Below, piece by piece: positions 52,816-62,119 of a stretch of DNA of 64,000 nt. The DNA comes from Candidatus Obscuribacter sp. (GTDB taxonomy: Bacteria > Cyanobacteriota > Vampirovibrionia > Obscuribacterales > Obscuribacteraceae), in contig JADYXR010000030.1 in assembly GCA_021772095.1 (NCBI GenBank), forward strand, positions 1 through 64,000. Reading direction: 5' to 3'. The notes beneath the pieces were generated by a model that saw nothing but the letters and a program-made list of their open reading frames with translations, did not search any database and was not told where the DNA came from. Made by a program: the position numbers and the translations under genes. How positions within the stretch are numbered: position 1 is the stretch's first letter; the number at the start of each line of letters is the position of its first letter.

Positions 52816-53469
52816 ATGTTATTCAATCATCCGACATTAGTTTTATTGATTTGTCTTGGTATTGGCGCTGCCATCGCAGCTCCAGTGCTGATTAAAGGAT
52901 TCATGCGCCGCGGCAAAGGCGTGAAGTATGAACAAAGCTTCGTGCTTCAGCGAGCACCGCAGCTGATGTCAGTCTTCACTATCTTTTTGCTCGTCATCAC
53001 CGGCATGGTCTATAACGACATTATCCAGGTGCCTGGCGCAGTGCCCTTCATAAGTCTTGCTGCGAGCAAAGATCCAACCGGGTTTCCGCTTTATCTATCT
53101 TGGTTCGGTTTGTTGATTTTCTTGAGCGGATTGGTCTTTATGATCGGAGGCTGGATTTCGCTTGGTGAGATGTTCTCGACGGACGCTGAAGTCATGGAGA
53201 ATCACACGGTCCGCGACACCGGTCTGCTCGCCTTCGTGATGCACCCCGCTTATTCCGGAATCATTCAGTCTCTGCTTGGCGCCTCAGTTGTTCTAGCATC
53301 ACCGTTTTGCATCTTGTTCACGATCTGCATGGTTGCTCCGCTCTGGCTTAACCGGGCTAAATATGAAGAAAAACTATTGGTCGAAGCTCTGGGCAAACCG
53401 TACGAAGACTACATGAAGAATATGGGACACCGCCGCCTCGTTCCACGCTTCATTCCCATAGGCGTTTAG
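52816..53469 (+). CDS. Isoprenylcysteine methyltransferase-like membrane methyltransferase
   Basis: 217 residues with four or five membrane segments. The C-terminal SAM-binding region (VRDTGLLAFVMHPAYSGIIQSLLG, then EEKLLVEALGKPYEDYM) is typical of the ICMT/PEMT family, which methylates lipids or small membrane substrates. Substrate unknown in bacteria lacking prenylated proteins. ATG start after an AGAGGGCAGG stretch. Confidence 0.85.
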   Translation: MLFNHPTLVLLICLGIGAAIAAPVLIKGFMRRGKGVKYEQSFVLQRAPQLMSVFTIFLLVITGMVYNDIIQVPGAVPFISLAASKDPTGFPLYLSWFGLLIFLSGLVFMIGGWISLGEMFSTDAEVMENHTVRDTGLLAFVMHPAYSGIIQSLLGASVVLASPFCILFTICMVAPLWLNRAKYEEKLLVEALGKPYEDYMKNMGHRRLVPRFIPIGV

Positions 53470-53601
53470 ATCGCGCATAGTTACTTATGTTTCGTAATGT
53501 TTCCTCTTTCCAACCTCGCACCACCGGTGATACAATGTGCTAGTAAAGAGGAAAGTCTATTTCGTCCGGAAAGACCCAATCCAAGCTGGATAGGAACTAC
53601 A

Positions 53602-54237
53602 TTGAAACCACTAAATTCCCAATTAATTTTAGTCGCGGCCCTCTCGTGCGCCGCAGCAATATCATCGATGGTGGCAACACCACAAACAGCACATGCGAAA
53701 TCATCAGCTGAAAAGTCTGAGGCCAAAATGGAAGAAGCCACTACTAAAAGCGAAAAACGCGCTGACGAGAAGACTTGGAACAGTGCCAAGATCTTGATTA
53801 AGGCGCCACCAAAGATGGTCTGGGACAGCGTTCACGAAGAACGAAAACACGACCCGGATTTGGCTTACAGCAAAATTCTCGAGCAAGGCGTCAACGAATG
53901 CCGACTCGAACAGAAGTTTCAACTTATCCCTGTTCTGGGCACCTCGGTTTGCGAGATGCACAACAAGGAAGTACCCGGAGAGCGCATCGACTATAAGTTG
54001 CTGAAATCAGATCGATTCAAAGCAATGGAAGGGAGCTGGGTGCTCACACCGCATAGCGACGGTCGCTACACAATGCTCGAGTTGACTACACACCTCGATC
54101 TTGGCGTGCCGGTTCCGCAGATGGTGATGAACTCCGTGACTACGAAGAAGTTGGCTCGCCGTTTGACTAACGTCAAGAAAGCAGCTGAGCACAGACATGC
54201 TCAGGTAGCGGGCGCGGTCACGAAGACTGTCGAATAA
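53602..54237 (+). CDS. Secreted SRPBCC (START-like) protein
   Basis: 211 residues. Signal peptide ending QTAHA-KSS, a short charged linker, then a START/SRPBCC-type domain (KILIKAPPKMVWDSVHEERKHDP, GTSVCEMHNKEVPGERIDY, SWVLTPHSDGRYTMLELTTHLDLGVPVPQMV). Such domains bind hydrophobic ligands. The start is TTG 53602, with AGGA seven bases upstream; a longer frame from 53497 has no signal peptide at its front. It follows the membrane methyltransferase gene on the same strand. Confidence 0.72.
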   Translation: MKPLNSQLILVAALSCAAAISSMVATPQTAHAKSSAEKSEAKMEEATTKSEKRADEKTWNSAKILIKAPPKMVWDSVHEERKHDPDLAYSKILEQGVNECRLEQKFQLIPVLGTSVCEMHNKEVPGERIDYKLLKSDRFKAMEGSWVLTPHSDGRYTMLELTTHLDLGVPVPQMVMNSVTTKKLARRLTNVKKAAEHRHAQVAGAVTKTVE

Positions 54238-54305
54238 ACGCGCGATCGAACTCGTTCATGCAAAACGCCAGGTAGTTGAACGCGGAATTCGATTTACCGA
54301 TCGAT

Positions 54306-56447
54306 TTAGCGAACGGCTTGGGATGCTTCGATCAAGAAGTTCAGTTGCACGCCGAAATTGCTTTCGAAATATTCTTTCTTTTCGTTGAGTGCCCAGGCTT
54401 CGGCGCGAAGGTTCTCGCCTTCTTTGACGAATGGAACGAGTGAGATCATCTTAATCGGACGGACACCAGGGGTGGTGTCAGCGCCCTGGTATGGATTGAT
54501 CATCACTTTGAGGTCCTGGATAACTTGTCGGTGACTGCGATCGAGAGCTTCAGCGATGCGCAGGATAGCGGAGAGATCTTGGACGATCGGTCGCATGGTG
54601 GCGTTGAGCGCTTGCCAGGCTTCGTGCGAATCTTTTGGCGCCGAGCCGCGGTGATAGCGGGCGATTGATGCGATCATCTCGACCTGCTCTTCGGAGTGAC
54701 CGAGCAAACCGCCGTGACGAATCAGGTAATAGCTGTGTTTATGGTGACCGTTTCTTGCGATGAACGTGCCGACATCGTGGAGCATGGCGGCGGACCAGAG
54801 GATATGACCGACTTCTTCGTCGTAGTTGTGCAGAATGCCTTTGGTCTGGCTGAATATTTTCTCGGCGATTTTCGCAACTTGTTCGGCGTGCGCAAAACTA
54901 GAATCATACTTTTCGAGCAAGTAGTGAACGCTGGTAGAGCGTGGATCGCTGTGGCTTTTCAAGGCACCGTTCAACCAGCCGGTTTGCAAAAATCGATCGA
55001 CCACAACACCTTCGCGCAGAGCCGATGAGCAAACCGTGATTTCATCAGCTTTGAGAGCGCGCATCGTTTCCAAAAGAACGATCGCGCCGGCAAGAATTGT
55101 TTGGCTTCGGTCGGCGGAGACTCCTTTGATTCGGTCGCCACCAACTGAACAACGCTCGATATACGCGACGATCTCTGCCAATCGATCGATCGGCATGCGC
55201 CAGCCGTGGAGCGGTTCTTGCGTTCGTCCGGTTTGAACACGGTCGAGTTTCGCCAGAGCTTGCACGGTACCCGAAGTACCGATCACGCGCTTGTATCCGC
55301 CGGTGGCCACTATTTGTGCGGCTGCCGGCTTCACCATTCCGGTGACTTCGCCGTGCAATTCGTCCAAAGCTTCTTTAGTCGGAAAACCTTTTTTGAAAAA
55401 TCGGAGCGTTAAACGGGCGCCGCCCATCTTGTACGATTCGGCAAAATAAGCGCGTTCGCGGTCGGCACTGACAATCTCCGTGCTACCACCGCCGATATCA
55501 ATTACTACGAAGCGCTCTTTCAGTTCAGGCATGCTGAACAAAACACCAAGGTAAATCAACCGGGCTTCTTCTTTACCGGAAACCATGCGGGCATCCAATT
55601 TTAAATCCTGACGGATGCGCTCGATTGTTTCCGATCCATTTCGCGATTCGCGCACCGCGGACGTGGCCACAGCTTGCACGTGAGTGGCGCCTTTGGACTG
55701 CGCTTGTTTGAGCATATCGCGCAACATTCGCTTGGCGGTGTCGAAAGCAATATCGTCTATATAGTGCGCGCCCAGAGCTCGCCTGAAGAACGGCGCTATC
55801 TCTTTTACTTTGGTTATCACTTCGAACGTCTCGCGATCATCGGACGCACGGCAGACAATCATGTGAAACGAGTTGGTGCCCATGTCGATACAGGCGAATA
55901 CCGGTCCACCGGAAACCTTAGCCCAACTGCCTTTGCGCTCAACTTCCGGTTCTGATTTTTGAAAACTGCCGCTGCGCAAACTCTCGTCGTCAGACATTGC
56001 GTCTAACGCTTTTTCCAGAGCCGAGGGTTCAAGCGCGTCTCTTAATGCGGATTTCGATGCGGATTTCGCTCCCGCTCCCGATTTCGAGTTCGAGTTCGAG
56101 TTTGAGTTCGATTCAGACTTCTGCTCGTTTTTACTCTGCTGAGAAACTTTCTGTTCAGTCTTTCTCTGATAAATTTTTAGTTCAGTATTGCCGGATGCAG
56201 TGCTGCCGGATGCGGCCCTTGCCTTTGCCTTGGTTTCTGCTGACGATTCATTAGTGGATGAATCTCTTTTTGATTTTTCCAAAGATTTCGGTTCAGTTCT
56301 CTCGGAGTCGAACTTCGAAGATTTACTTTGTCCGCTCGCTTTTTCTTTGGGCGCCGAGTTTTTGTCGGCGGCTTTGTTGCCGCTGGCAGCTTTGTTGCCG
56401 CTGGCGGATTTATTCTTTGGGTTTTCGGACTTGCTCTTCGGACTCAT
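54306..56447 (-). CDS. Ppx/GppA phosphatase with HD-like domain and long disordered N-terminus
   Basis: 713 residues. The first ~175 are Lys/Ser/Glu/Asn-rich with SNSN repeats and look disordered. The catalytic core (about 180-490) has the ASKHA motifs CIDMGTNSFHMIV, VVIDIGGGSTEIV and GTSGTVQALA. A C-terminal HD-type domain (AAMLHDVGTFIARNGHHKHSYYLI) completes a Ppx/GppA. It hydrolyses polyphosphate or pppGpp. The long N-terminus is unusual. ATG overlaps the protoporphyrinogen oxidase stop by four bases. Confidence 0.88.
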   Translation of the reverse strand: MSPKSKSENPKNKSASGNKAASGNKAADKNSAPKEKASGQSKSSKFDSERTEPKSLEKSKRDSSTNESSAETKAKARAASGSTASGNTELKIYQRKTEQKVSQQSKNEQKSESNSNSNSNSKSGAGAKSASKSALRDALEPSALEKALDAMSDDESLRSGSFQKSEPEVERKGSWAKVSGGPVFACIDMGTNSFHMIVCRASDDRETFEVITKVKEIAPFFRRALGAHYIDDIAFDTAKRMLRDMLKQAQSKGATHVQAVATSAVRESRNGSETIERIRQDLKLDARMVSGKEEARLIYLGVLFSMPELKERFVVIDIGGGSTEIVSADRERAYFAESYKMGGARLTLRFFKKGFPTKEALDELHGEVTGMVKPAAAQIVATGGYKRVIGTSGTVQALAKLDRVQTGRTQEPLHGWRMPIDRLAEIVAYIERCSVGGDRIKGVSADRSQTILAGAIVLLETMRALKADEITVCSSALREGVVVDRFLQTGWLNGALKSHSDPRSTSVHYLLEKYDSSFAHAEQVAKIAEKIFSQTKGILHNYDEEVGHILWSAAMLHDVGTFIARNGHHKHSYYLIRHGGLLGHSEEQVEMIASIARYHRGSAPKDSHEAWQALNATMRPIVQDLSAILRIAEALDRSHRQVIQDLKVMINPYQGADTTPGVRPIKMISLVPFVKEGENLRAEAWALNEKKEYFESNFGVQLNFLIEASQAVR

Positions 56448-57913
56448 GAAGTGACGGACTCCACATTCAACGGTGCACTAGCATACTCGATCGTCGCGCG
56501 AGCGGTCCTTAGAGCGCTGGCGATGCAGTCTGGAATTCCAACGCCGTGATAGGAATTCCCGGCGAGAAACACGCCGGGCAGCCTGTCTTGGGTAATCGAC
56601 ATAATTTCTTCGACGCGCGCCTGGTGACCCAGATTATATTGCGGCATGCTGTCCGGATATCTTTTGACGAAACCAGAAAGAGGTTTGGATTTCAAACCAA
56701 GATAGTGAGTTAGATCGGCATGGGCAGTGTCGATCAGATTTTCGTCCGAACGCTTGAGAAGCTCTGGCTGAAGAACGCCGCCGAGGAAGACGCGGATAGC
56801 AACCGAATCCGAAGGCGCACGGTCCGGGAATTTGTTGCTGATTAAACTGGCAGCGAGGATCGAACGCTTCTCCGATGACGGCACCACGAATCCGAAGGCA
56901 TCAAGCGGGTGATCGAAGTCTTCGCGCTTATAGAGCAAATTGACAACTGCAGCGGATGCGATTTCTATCGCGGAGAGTTTTTGTGAAACCAGTGGCTCGA
57001 CTTGTTCGAGAATCTTCGCGGTTTTGATTGCCGGAGTTGCGAAGATGACTGCATCAAACTCCTGTTTCCGAACTGCTGTCGCGCATTCAAGAATCCAGCG
57101 GTTGCTGCTTGTTTTCTTGAGGTTGAGAACTTCGGTGGCGCGCTCGATATTTTCGCTTCCGATTATTCGTTCCAACTGATCGGTGAGAGATTGCACTCCG
57201 TTTTTTAAAGAAACAAACATGGAATAACGGGCACCGCTGGCGGTGCGTTCCTGCGAGCGCTCAACGGCACCACGAGCAAGCAATCCGCGAATCACACTTC
57301 CAAACTTACGTTCCATTTCGACAAACTGAGGCAGCGTCGCGCGCGCGCTCAGTTTTGAAACGTCTCCGACATAAATGCCGCCGACCATCGGCTGAACGAC
57401 CTTCTCGAGCGCCTCGCGACCAAAACGTCTGGTCACGAATGACTCGACTGTTTCATCGTCCTTCGGTAGATTTGATGGTGATACCAAATCCAGTGCCATG
57501 CGGATTTTGCCGGCAATTGAAAAAAGCGGACTGAGTAGAAATGGGATAACTCGCGTAGGTGCCAGCATGACAAAGCCTTCGGGCAAGGTCTGGAGCTTAC
57601 CGCCACATGCAACCATCGAGCGTCGATTGGCTGTGTTAGTGGGTATCAAATCTTTTTCCAAGCCGAGTTCTTTGATCAACTCTACGCCTGCAGGTTTCGT
57701 AGACAGCATAGAGTCAGGTCCGAACTCAACAATTCGATCGTCGCGCTTCTCTGATTGGATGACACCGCCGGCGCGATCGCTCGACTCGAAAACAATCACC
57801 TGCAGATTCAAGCCTTCGGTTTTGGCCAGAGTCATCAATTGATAAGCGGCTGCCAGTCCGGTTATCCCGGCTCCGACCACTGCGATATTCAAGCTCTGTT
57901 TTTTATCTTGCAT
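56444..57913 (-). CDS. hemG: Protoporphyrinogen oxidase (oxygen-dependent, FAD type)
   Basis: 489 residues. FAD-binding GxGxxG motif (VVGAGITGLAAAYQL, about 13-27) and family blocks EFGPDSML, GGIYVGDVSKLSARATLPQF, FVKRYPDSMPQYNLGHQARV and GNSYHGVGIPDCIASA. It oxidises protoporphyrinogen IX to protoporphyrin IX in heme synthesis (HemY/HemG FAD type). Clustered with hemE upstream on the same strand, which supports the assignment. Confidence 0.92.
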   Translation of the reverse strand: MQDKKQSLNIAVVGAGITGLAAAYQLMTLAKTEGLNLQVIVFESSDRAGGVIQSEKRDDRIVEFGPDSMLSTKPAGVELIKELGLEKDLIPTNTANRRSMVACGGKLQTLPEGFVMLAPTRVIPFLLSPLFSIAGKIRMALDLVSPSNLPKDDETVESFVTRRFGREALEKVVQPMVGGIYVGDVSKLSARATLPQFVEMERKFGSVIRGLLARGAVERSQERTASGARYSMFVSLKNGVQSLTDQLERIIGSENIERATEVLNLKKTSSNRWILECATAVRKQEFDAVIFATPAIKTAKILEQVEPLVSQKLSAIEIASAAVVNLLYKREDFDHPLDAFGFVVPSSEKRSILAASLISNKFPDRAPSDSVAIRVFLGGVLQPELLKRSDENLIDTAHADLTHYLGLKSKPLSGFVKRYPDSMPQYNLGHQARVEEIMSITQDRLPGVFLAGNSYHGVGIPDCIASALRTARATIEYASAPLNVESVTS

Positions 57914-58029
57914 TCGCTGTTTCTGCTAGCCGACTCACCCTCGGCAATTTCTTGTTGCGTTGACCAGAGCTGCATTCGCTGTTTTCTAATTGGCATTTGC
58001 TATTTTTGCTTCGCACTCGCTATTTTTTG
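57911..58029. repeat. Four imperfect short repeats between hemG and hemE
   Basis: CATTCGCTGTTTCTG (57911), CATTCGCTGTTTTCT (57973), CATTTGCTATTTTTG (57994) and CACTCGCTATTTTTTG (58014) repeat the same ~15-base pattern. The first overlaps the hemG start and the last the hemE stop. Possibly protein-binding sites or remnant duplications. Confidence 0.6.
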
Positions 58030-59063
58030 GAAAGCTCATGCACTAATTCCACCAGATATTTTACGTTTTCAACTGGTGTCGCAGGCAGGACACCATGACC
58101 GAGATTGAACACGTGTCCCGGTCTTCCAGCGGCCTGGTCAAGTATCACGCGAGTTTGTTTTTCAATCTCTTCTTTGCCTGCAAATAAAACCAGCGGATCG
58201 AGATTGCCTTGAATGCCTTTATCGTGGCCAATTAGATCCCAGGCGTAGTCTAAGTCTATGCGCCAGTCGACGCCGAGAACATCAGCATCGGTTTTAGCCA
58301 TCAAACTCAATAAGCCATTTGTCATCGTTCCGAAATAAATGATCGGTGCTCGTCCTTTCAATCCACTGATAAGGTCTTGCATGTGAGGTAAGACGTAGTG
58401 CGCGTAATCGCGTGGTGACAGTGCCCCGACCCAACTATCGAATATTTGAATTGCACTGGCGCCGGCATCGACTTGAGCTTGCAAATACTTGATCGTCATC
58501 TTCACCAATTTACGCATCAGCAGGTCCCAGGCGGCGGGCTCGCGATACATCAGCGATTTGGTTTTTTCATAATTACGACTGCCACCACCTTCGATTGCAT
58601 AAGACGCAAGCGTGAAAGGCGCACCAGCAAAGCCGATCAGTGGGACTTTCCCATCCAGTTCTTTGCAGGTTTTTTCAATCGCCAGCATAACGTAAGCAAG
58701 ATCGTCTTTGGGATCGAAGTCAGGAAGCGCTTCTACATCGGCGACATTGACAATCGGATTATCAAGCACCGGACCATCGCCCTGGGCAAAACGCAGCCCG
58801 AGCCCCATGGATTCAAGCGGAAGCAGGATATCAGCAAATATTATGGCGGCATCGACACCCAGTTGCTCGACGGCTCGGACAGTTACTTCCGACGCCAGCT
58901 CAGGCGTTTTACACAATTCCAGAAAGCCGACTTTCGATCGAATCTCGCGATACTCACTCTGATATCGCCCCGCCTGCCGCATGAGCCAGACCGGCGTGTA
59001 GCTCGTCGGTTGCTTCTTCAAGCATTTGATAAATTCAGTATTTTTGATTTGAGTGGAAACCAT
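58020..59063 (-). CDS. hemE: Uroporphyrinogen decarboxylase
   Basis: 347 residues from ATG 59063. Converts uroporphyrinogen III to coproporphyrinogen III in the cytoplasm. Both signatures are present: PVWLMRQAGRY near the N-terminus, and GFAGAPFTLASY with Asp/Tyr active-site residues (IIFADIL, FDSWVG). The length matches the family; a longer frame (to 59213) would add 50 non-conserved residues. Its 5' end faces the flavoprotein gene. No strong SD; start confirmed only by conservation. Confidence 0.95.
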   Translation of the reverse strand: MVSTQIKNTEFIKCLKKQPTSYTPVWLMRQAGRYQSEYREIRSKVGFLELCKTPELASEVTVRAVEQLGVDAAIIFADILLPLESMGLGLRFAQGDGPVLDNPIVNVADVEALPDFDPKDDLAYVMLAIEKTCKELDGKVPLIGFAGAPFTLASYAIEGGGSRNYEKTKSLMYREPAAWDLLMRKLVKMTIKYLQAQVDAGASAIQIFDSWVGALSPRDYAHYVLPHMQDLISGLKGRAPIIYFGTMTNGLLSLMAKTDADVLGVDWRIDLDYAWDLIGHDKGIQGNLDPLVLFAGKEEIEKQTRVILDQAAGRPGHVFNLGHGVLPATPVENVKYLVELVHELSKK

Positions 59064-59202
59064 GCGCGCGCTCATCATTCGGGATGTTCGGAAAGCTTCG
59101 GATTTGATGCCAAGACCGTCTGAAATACTACCACGCCGTGCTAATATGACACGCTGGATTGAAGAAACATATATTTGTTCGTTCCGTTTCGCCGATCCAT
59201 CG

Positions 59203-60243
59203 ATGCACTCCACTTACCGAGACTGTCTCAACGTCGGTGACTCCGTGGCTTTACTAAAAGGAAACCCTAATGACGATCTGCTCGACGTCATCATCGTTGG
59301 CGCCGGTCCAGCAGGCATTAATTGCGCTCTTGAATTGAACGAGAGCAGAATAAAATCTTTGATTATTGAACGAAAGAGCACGTTGGGTGGCGCTTTGGAG
59401 GAGATTCCTTCGCCGATTCCCAACCTCGCCTGCGGTTGGTTTGACAATGGCAAAACTGTTCAAACCGGGCTCTGCGACACGGCTAAAAGAGCGGGTTTAA
59501 ATGTCGTGACAGATGAAAATATTATCGAATGCAATCTGCATGAGAAAACTCTTCGCTCGGCAAATCGCACATATAGAGCCACATCGATATTTCTGGCGAC
59601 AGGATATCGACTGAAGCAGCTACCGCAAAGCGAATCAATCGAACAATTCAGTAATGACATCATTTACCGTTCTGGACCTCATCCCGATGATTTTGTCGAC
59701 AGAGATATCGTCATCATCGGCGGCGGAGAGAGTGCTTACTACGAAGCACTGGATCGGGTGAAGACTGCGCGTAAGGTGACTATCGTCAATCGTTCCAATC
59801 GATACAAAGCACCAGTTTTTCTCATCCGTCAGGCTGATGAAAACCCGCGCATCGAGCGCTTCGAGAATCTTGAATTGGTTTCCGCTTCGGGAATTAACTC
59901 AATGGAAGAGATTACCTTTCGTTCCACCACAGACGGTGCCATTAAAAAAATCCCGGCACAAAAATTGGTTGTGAAAATTGGATATACTCCAAATACGGAA
60001 TTGTTTTCGGGACAGATCGACATGGATTCTTCTGGGCATATCCGGATAGGACCGGGTTGTTCAACGTCTGTGGCTGGTGTTTTCGCCGGGGGAGACATCG
60101 TGACGCCTGGCTTCGACCGCCTCGCTGTCGCCATGGCACATGGCGTGATTGCCGCGAAAGCAATCGCAAACTACCTGTTTATCGAGAAACCGGCACTGGA
60201 CCCTAATAAGCTGCAATCAAGCGGGCAGAAAGCAAACACATGA
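59203..60243 (+). CDS. YpdA-like FAD/NAD(P) oxidoreductase lacking a redox CxxC
   Basis: 346 residues. FAD motif DVIIVGAGPAGINCALEL, then the NAD(P) motif IVIIGGGESAYYEAL and the C-terminal FAGGDIVTPGFDRLAVAMAHG block: the thioredoxin-reductase-like fold. The CxxC of true thioredoxin reductases is missing, as in YpdA-type bacillithiol disulfide reductases and ferredoxin reductases. Start taken at ATG 59203 to match family length; ATG 59146 and GTG 59053 are alternatives. The frame overlaps the hemE start region if extended. Confidence 0.8.
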   Translation: MHSTYRDCLNVGDSVALLKGNPNDDLLDVIIVGAGPAGINCALELNESRIKSLIIERKSTLGGALEEIPSPIPNLACGWFDNGKTVQTGLCDTAKRAGLNVVTDENIIECNLHEKTLRSANRTYRATSIFLATGYRLKQLPQSESIEQFSNDIIYRSGPHPDDFVDRDIVIIGGGESAYYEALDRVKTARKVTIVNRSNRYKAPVFLIRQADENPRIERFENLELVSASGINSMEEITFRSTTDGAIKKIPAQKLVVKIGYTPNTELFSGQIDMDSSGHIRIGPGCSTSVAGVFAGGDIVTPGFDRLAVAMAHGVIAAKAIANYLFIEKPALDPNKLQSSGQKANT

Positions 60244-61193
60244 GAATCGAAGTCTTTGAAACAATCACAGCATTCCTCGGAATCTTCCTCGTCGGAGTGG
60301 CGATTCTTCTCGTCATCGCGAGAACGTCATTCGGCGGCAAGCGTGACGATCGCAGAAAAGAATTTTTCCGACTGGTCGAGATTGCTCGCGAGGCTGAGAT
60401 TTTAGAGAAGAAACCAATCAGCTACAACCTCGCCGGCAGCTGGAAAGGCGAGAGTGACGGCTACTTCGGAATCGGCAAGTTTATTGAAATTGAAGTCGAA
60501 CAGAACCAATCTGAAATCAGTGGAAAAATAATCGACCATTTTGGTTTTAGTAATATCCGCGGATTTTTCGTTTGGCCGTATATCTGGTTTGACCTGGAAC
60601 GACACGGAACCATCTTCGAGTTTCGCGGAAATATCGCGGAAGCCCCTGATGGCACCACGATTTCAGGAAATTATCGTTATTATCAGGACGATGCTAAATG
60701 GACAGTCAAACGAATGACCGGATCTAGCTCGGCACCACCGGCAGTGGCAACGATTAAGGCGCAGCAAAAGGACGTTGCCACGGCAGCGGCTGCAGCGGCG
60801 ACAAAGAAAGCGCTGGTGGAAACTCGAAACCAGGCAGTGGAAGCGGCTAAGCTCGGAGCGCTGGCAAAACCGAAATCGGACGTAGCCGATGCAATTTTGC
60901 CGAGCGAGAACGATCTGGAAAATAGTCCGGCAAATCCATTTCGAAAACACACTCAAGAGCAGAATCTAATTGCCGCAGAAGCTGATGCAAAAATATCTGC
61001 ATTAGGCGGCGAGATAAGCTCCAAAAGCGACGGTTCAGCTGATTCTTCTAAGGAAGCAAAAGCGGTGCCAACCGGCGATATCGATGAAAAAACTAAGCGC
61101 CCGCGAAAAGTTTCGGGAAGATGTCCGGATTGCAACGCAGAGATAGATGAACTTTTTTCGTTCTGCATTTATTGCGGTAAGAAAAAAGAATAG
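60240..61193 (+). CDS. Membrane-anchored protein with C-terminal zinc ribbon
   Basis: 317 residues. One N-terminal membrane segment (about 8-27), a beta-rich domain (about 60-165: GSWKGESDGYFGIGKFIEIEVEQNQ), an Ala/Lys-rich helical stretch (about 180-290) and a C-terminal C4 zinc ribbon (CPDC...CIYC). Not recognised as a named family. Start overlaps the previous stop by four bases (ATGA), so it is coupled to the YpdA-like gene. Confidence 0.7.
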   Translation: MRIEVFETITAFLGIFLVGVAILLVIARTSFGGKRDDRRKEFFRLVEIAREAEILEKKPISYNLAGSWKGESDGYFGIGKFIEIEVEQNQSEISGKIIDHFGFSNIRGFFVWPYIWFDLERHGTIFEFRGNIAEAPDGTTISGNYRYYQDDAKWTVKRMTGSSSAPPAVATIKAQQKDVATAAAAAATKKALVETRNQAVEAAKLGALAKPKSDVADAILPSENDLENSPANPFRKHTQEQNLIAAEADAKISALGGEISSKSDGSADSSKEAKAVPTGDIDEKTKRPRKVSGRCPDCNAEIDELFSFCIYCGKKKE

Positions 61194-61274
61194 CTTAGCG
61201 ATCGGATCTTCAATTTCAATAGTAGCGTTTTGCAGTTCAGTCGAATGCAGCTTCAGTGTTTCGGTATCACAGCT

Positions 61275-61979
61275 TTATAGTTTCGGTATCACAGGCTCGA
61301 CTGCGTCTTTCACGACTACGCAGCCGGAGATTTTGTCGTGCAGTGCCTGCTTCTTGTCGTTTTTTAAAATCATTAGATAGCCGCCGAACACAGGTAACAT
61401 CGAGAGCAGTCGAGCTATATGTCGGACTAAAGCATTGAAGATACTGGGACGGCTGCCGTCGACGCGCGTTACTTTCATGCCGATCACGACCTTACCGATG
61501 GTGCCTTGCAGTGGAGAGCTTTCCATCAGCACGTGATACAGAAGATCGGAAAGAACCAATCCACCGATAACGAGTGCCCATATCAAAGTGGTGTCACCGG
61601 TCGGTCCGATGATTGCTTGTGAAGTGAAATGCTGACTCAGTTTCATTAGAAACAATGGAAACGCGACGCTTGGTGCAAAGCCTTCCAGAAAGAAGAAGCC
61701 AGGCAGTTCGGGAAGAACCATTGATGCATCAACTCTTGTGATCAGGAGTGGCAAACCGAACGAAACAGGAATACTTATCGCCATGAAAACAAGCGCTTCG
61801 AGAACGGCGCTCAAACCACGCATCCAGAAGTCGGCGTATTTGTCGGAAGGATTGATGGGAGAGGCAGGATTGTTTGATGAAACAGGATTATTCGATGCGG
61901 CAGTTTCGGCGCCTGGCATTTGCCCTGGCTCGCCTGTTTGCTGTTCTGGTGCTTCTTGCGTCATCGTTTGAACCCACAT
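61275..61979 (-). CDS. RDD-family membrane protein
   Basis: 234 residues. A polar N-terminus rich in Glu, Gln and Pro (~50 residues) is followed by an RDD domain with about four membrane segments: FWMRGLSAVLEALVFMAI, GTIGKVVIGMKVTRVDG, RHIARLLSMLP and KQALHDKISGCVVV. RDD proteins are linked to transport or membrane stress; no more specific role visible. ATG start; ATG 61964 also possible. Confidence 0.8.
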   Translation of the reverse strand: MWVQTMTQEAPEQQTGEPGQMPGAETAASNNPVSSNNPASPINPSDKYADFWMRGLSAVLEALVFMAISIPVSFGLPLLITRVDASMVLPELPGFFFLEGFAPSVAFPLFLMKLSQHFTSQAIIGPTGDTTLIWALVIGGLVLSDLLYHVLMESSPLQGTIGKVVIGMKVTRVDGSRPSIFNALVRHIARLLSMLPVFGGYLMILKNDKKQALHDKISGCVVVKDAVEPVIPKL

Positions 61980-62026
61980 TTAATGAACCATCCGCCGAAT
62001 TGCGGTTTTTTCGCGAGGAGAGAGGG

Positions 62027-62032
62027 TAGAAT
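62027..62032 (+). promoter_or_regulatory. -10 box of candidate small RNA
   Basis: TAGAAT (5/6 to TATAAT) lies five bases before the paired region that starts at 62037, as expected if transcription begins near 62038. No convincing -35 with standard spacing. Confidence 0.4.
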
Positions 62033-62036
62033 ACCT

Positions 62037-62119
62037 ATGCCTGTACTCCGACAGCTTGAGCTTACATTCGCTTTTTACCGAAATCCACGCTCTAGCGAAT
62101 TGTACAGGCATTCTTTTTT
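62037..62119 (+). ncRNA. Candidate structured small RNA (possible Y RNA) upstream of the Ro gene
   Basis: ATGCCTGTAC (62037-62046) pairs perfectly with GTACAGGCAT (62102-62111), closing an ~80-nt element. Inside, ATTCGCT (62066-62072) pairs with AGCGAAT (62094-62100), leaving a 19-nt loop on the 5' side, 1 nt on the 3' side and a 21-nt terminal loop. TCTTTTTT follows the outer stem. A long stem joining both ends, an asymmetric internal loop and a U-tail is the plan of Y RNAs, the known partners of Ro. No tRNA-like module of the bacterial YrlA kind is evident. It could instead be the terminator of an unseen transcript. Confidence 0.45.

Noticed and set aside
58020-59213. 50-residue N-terminal extension of HemE
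   Set aside because: It has no conservation, exceeds the usual ~345-residue length and overlaps the divergent flavoprotein start region.
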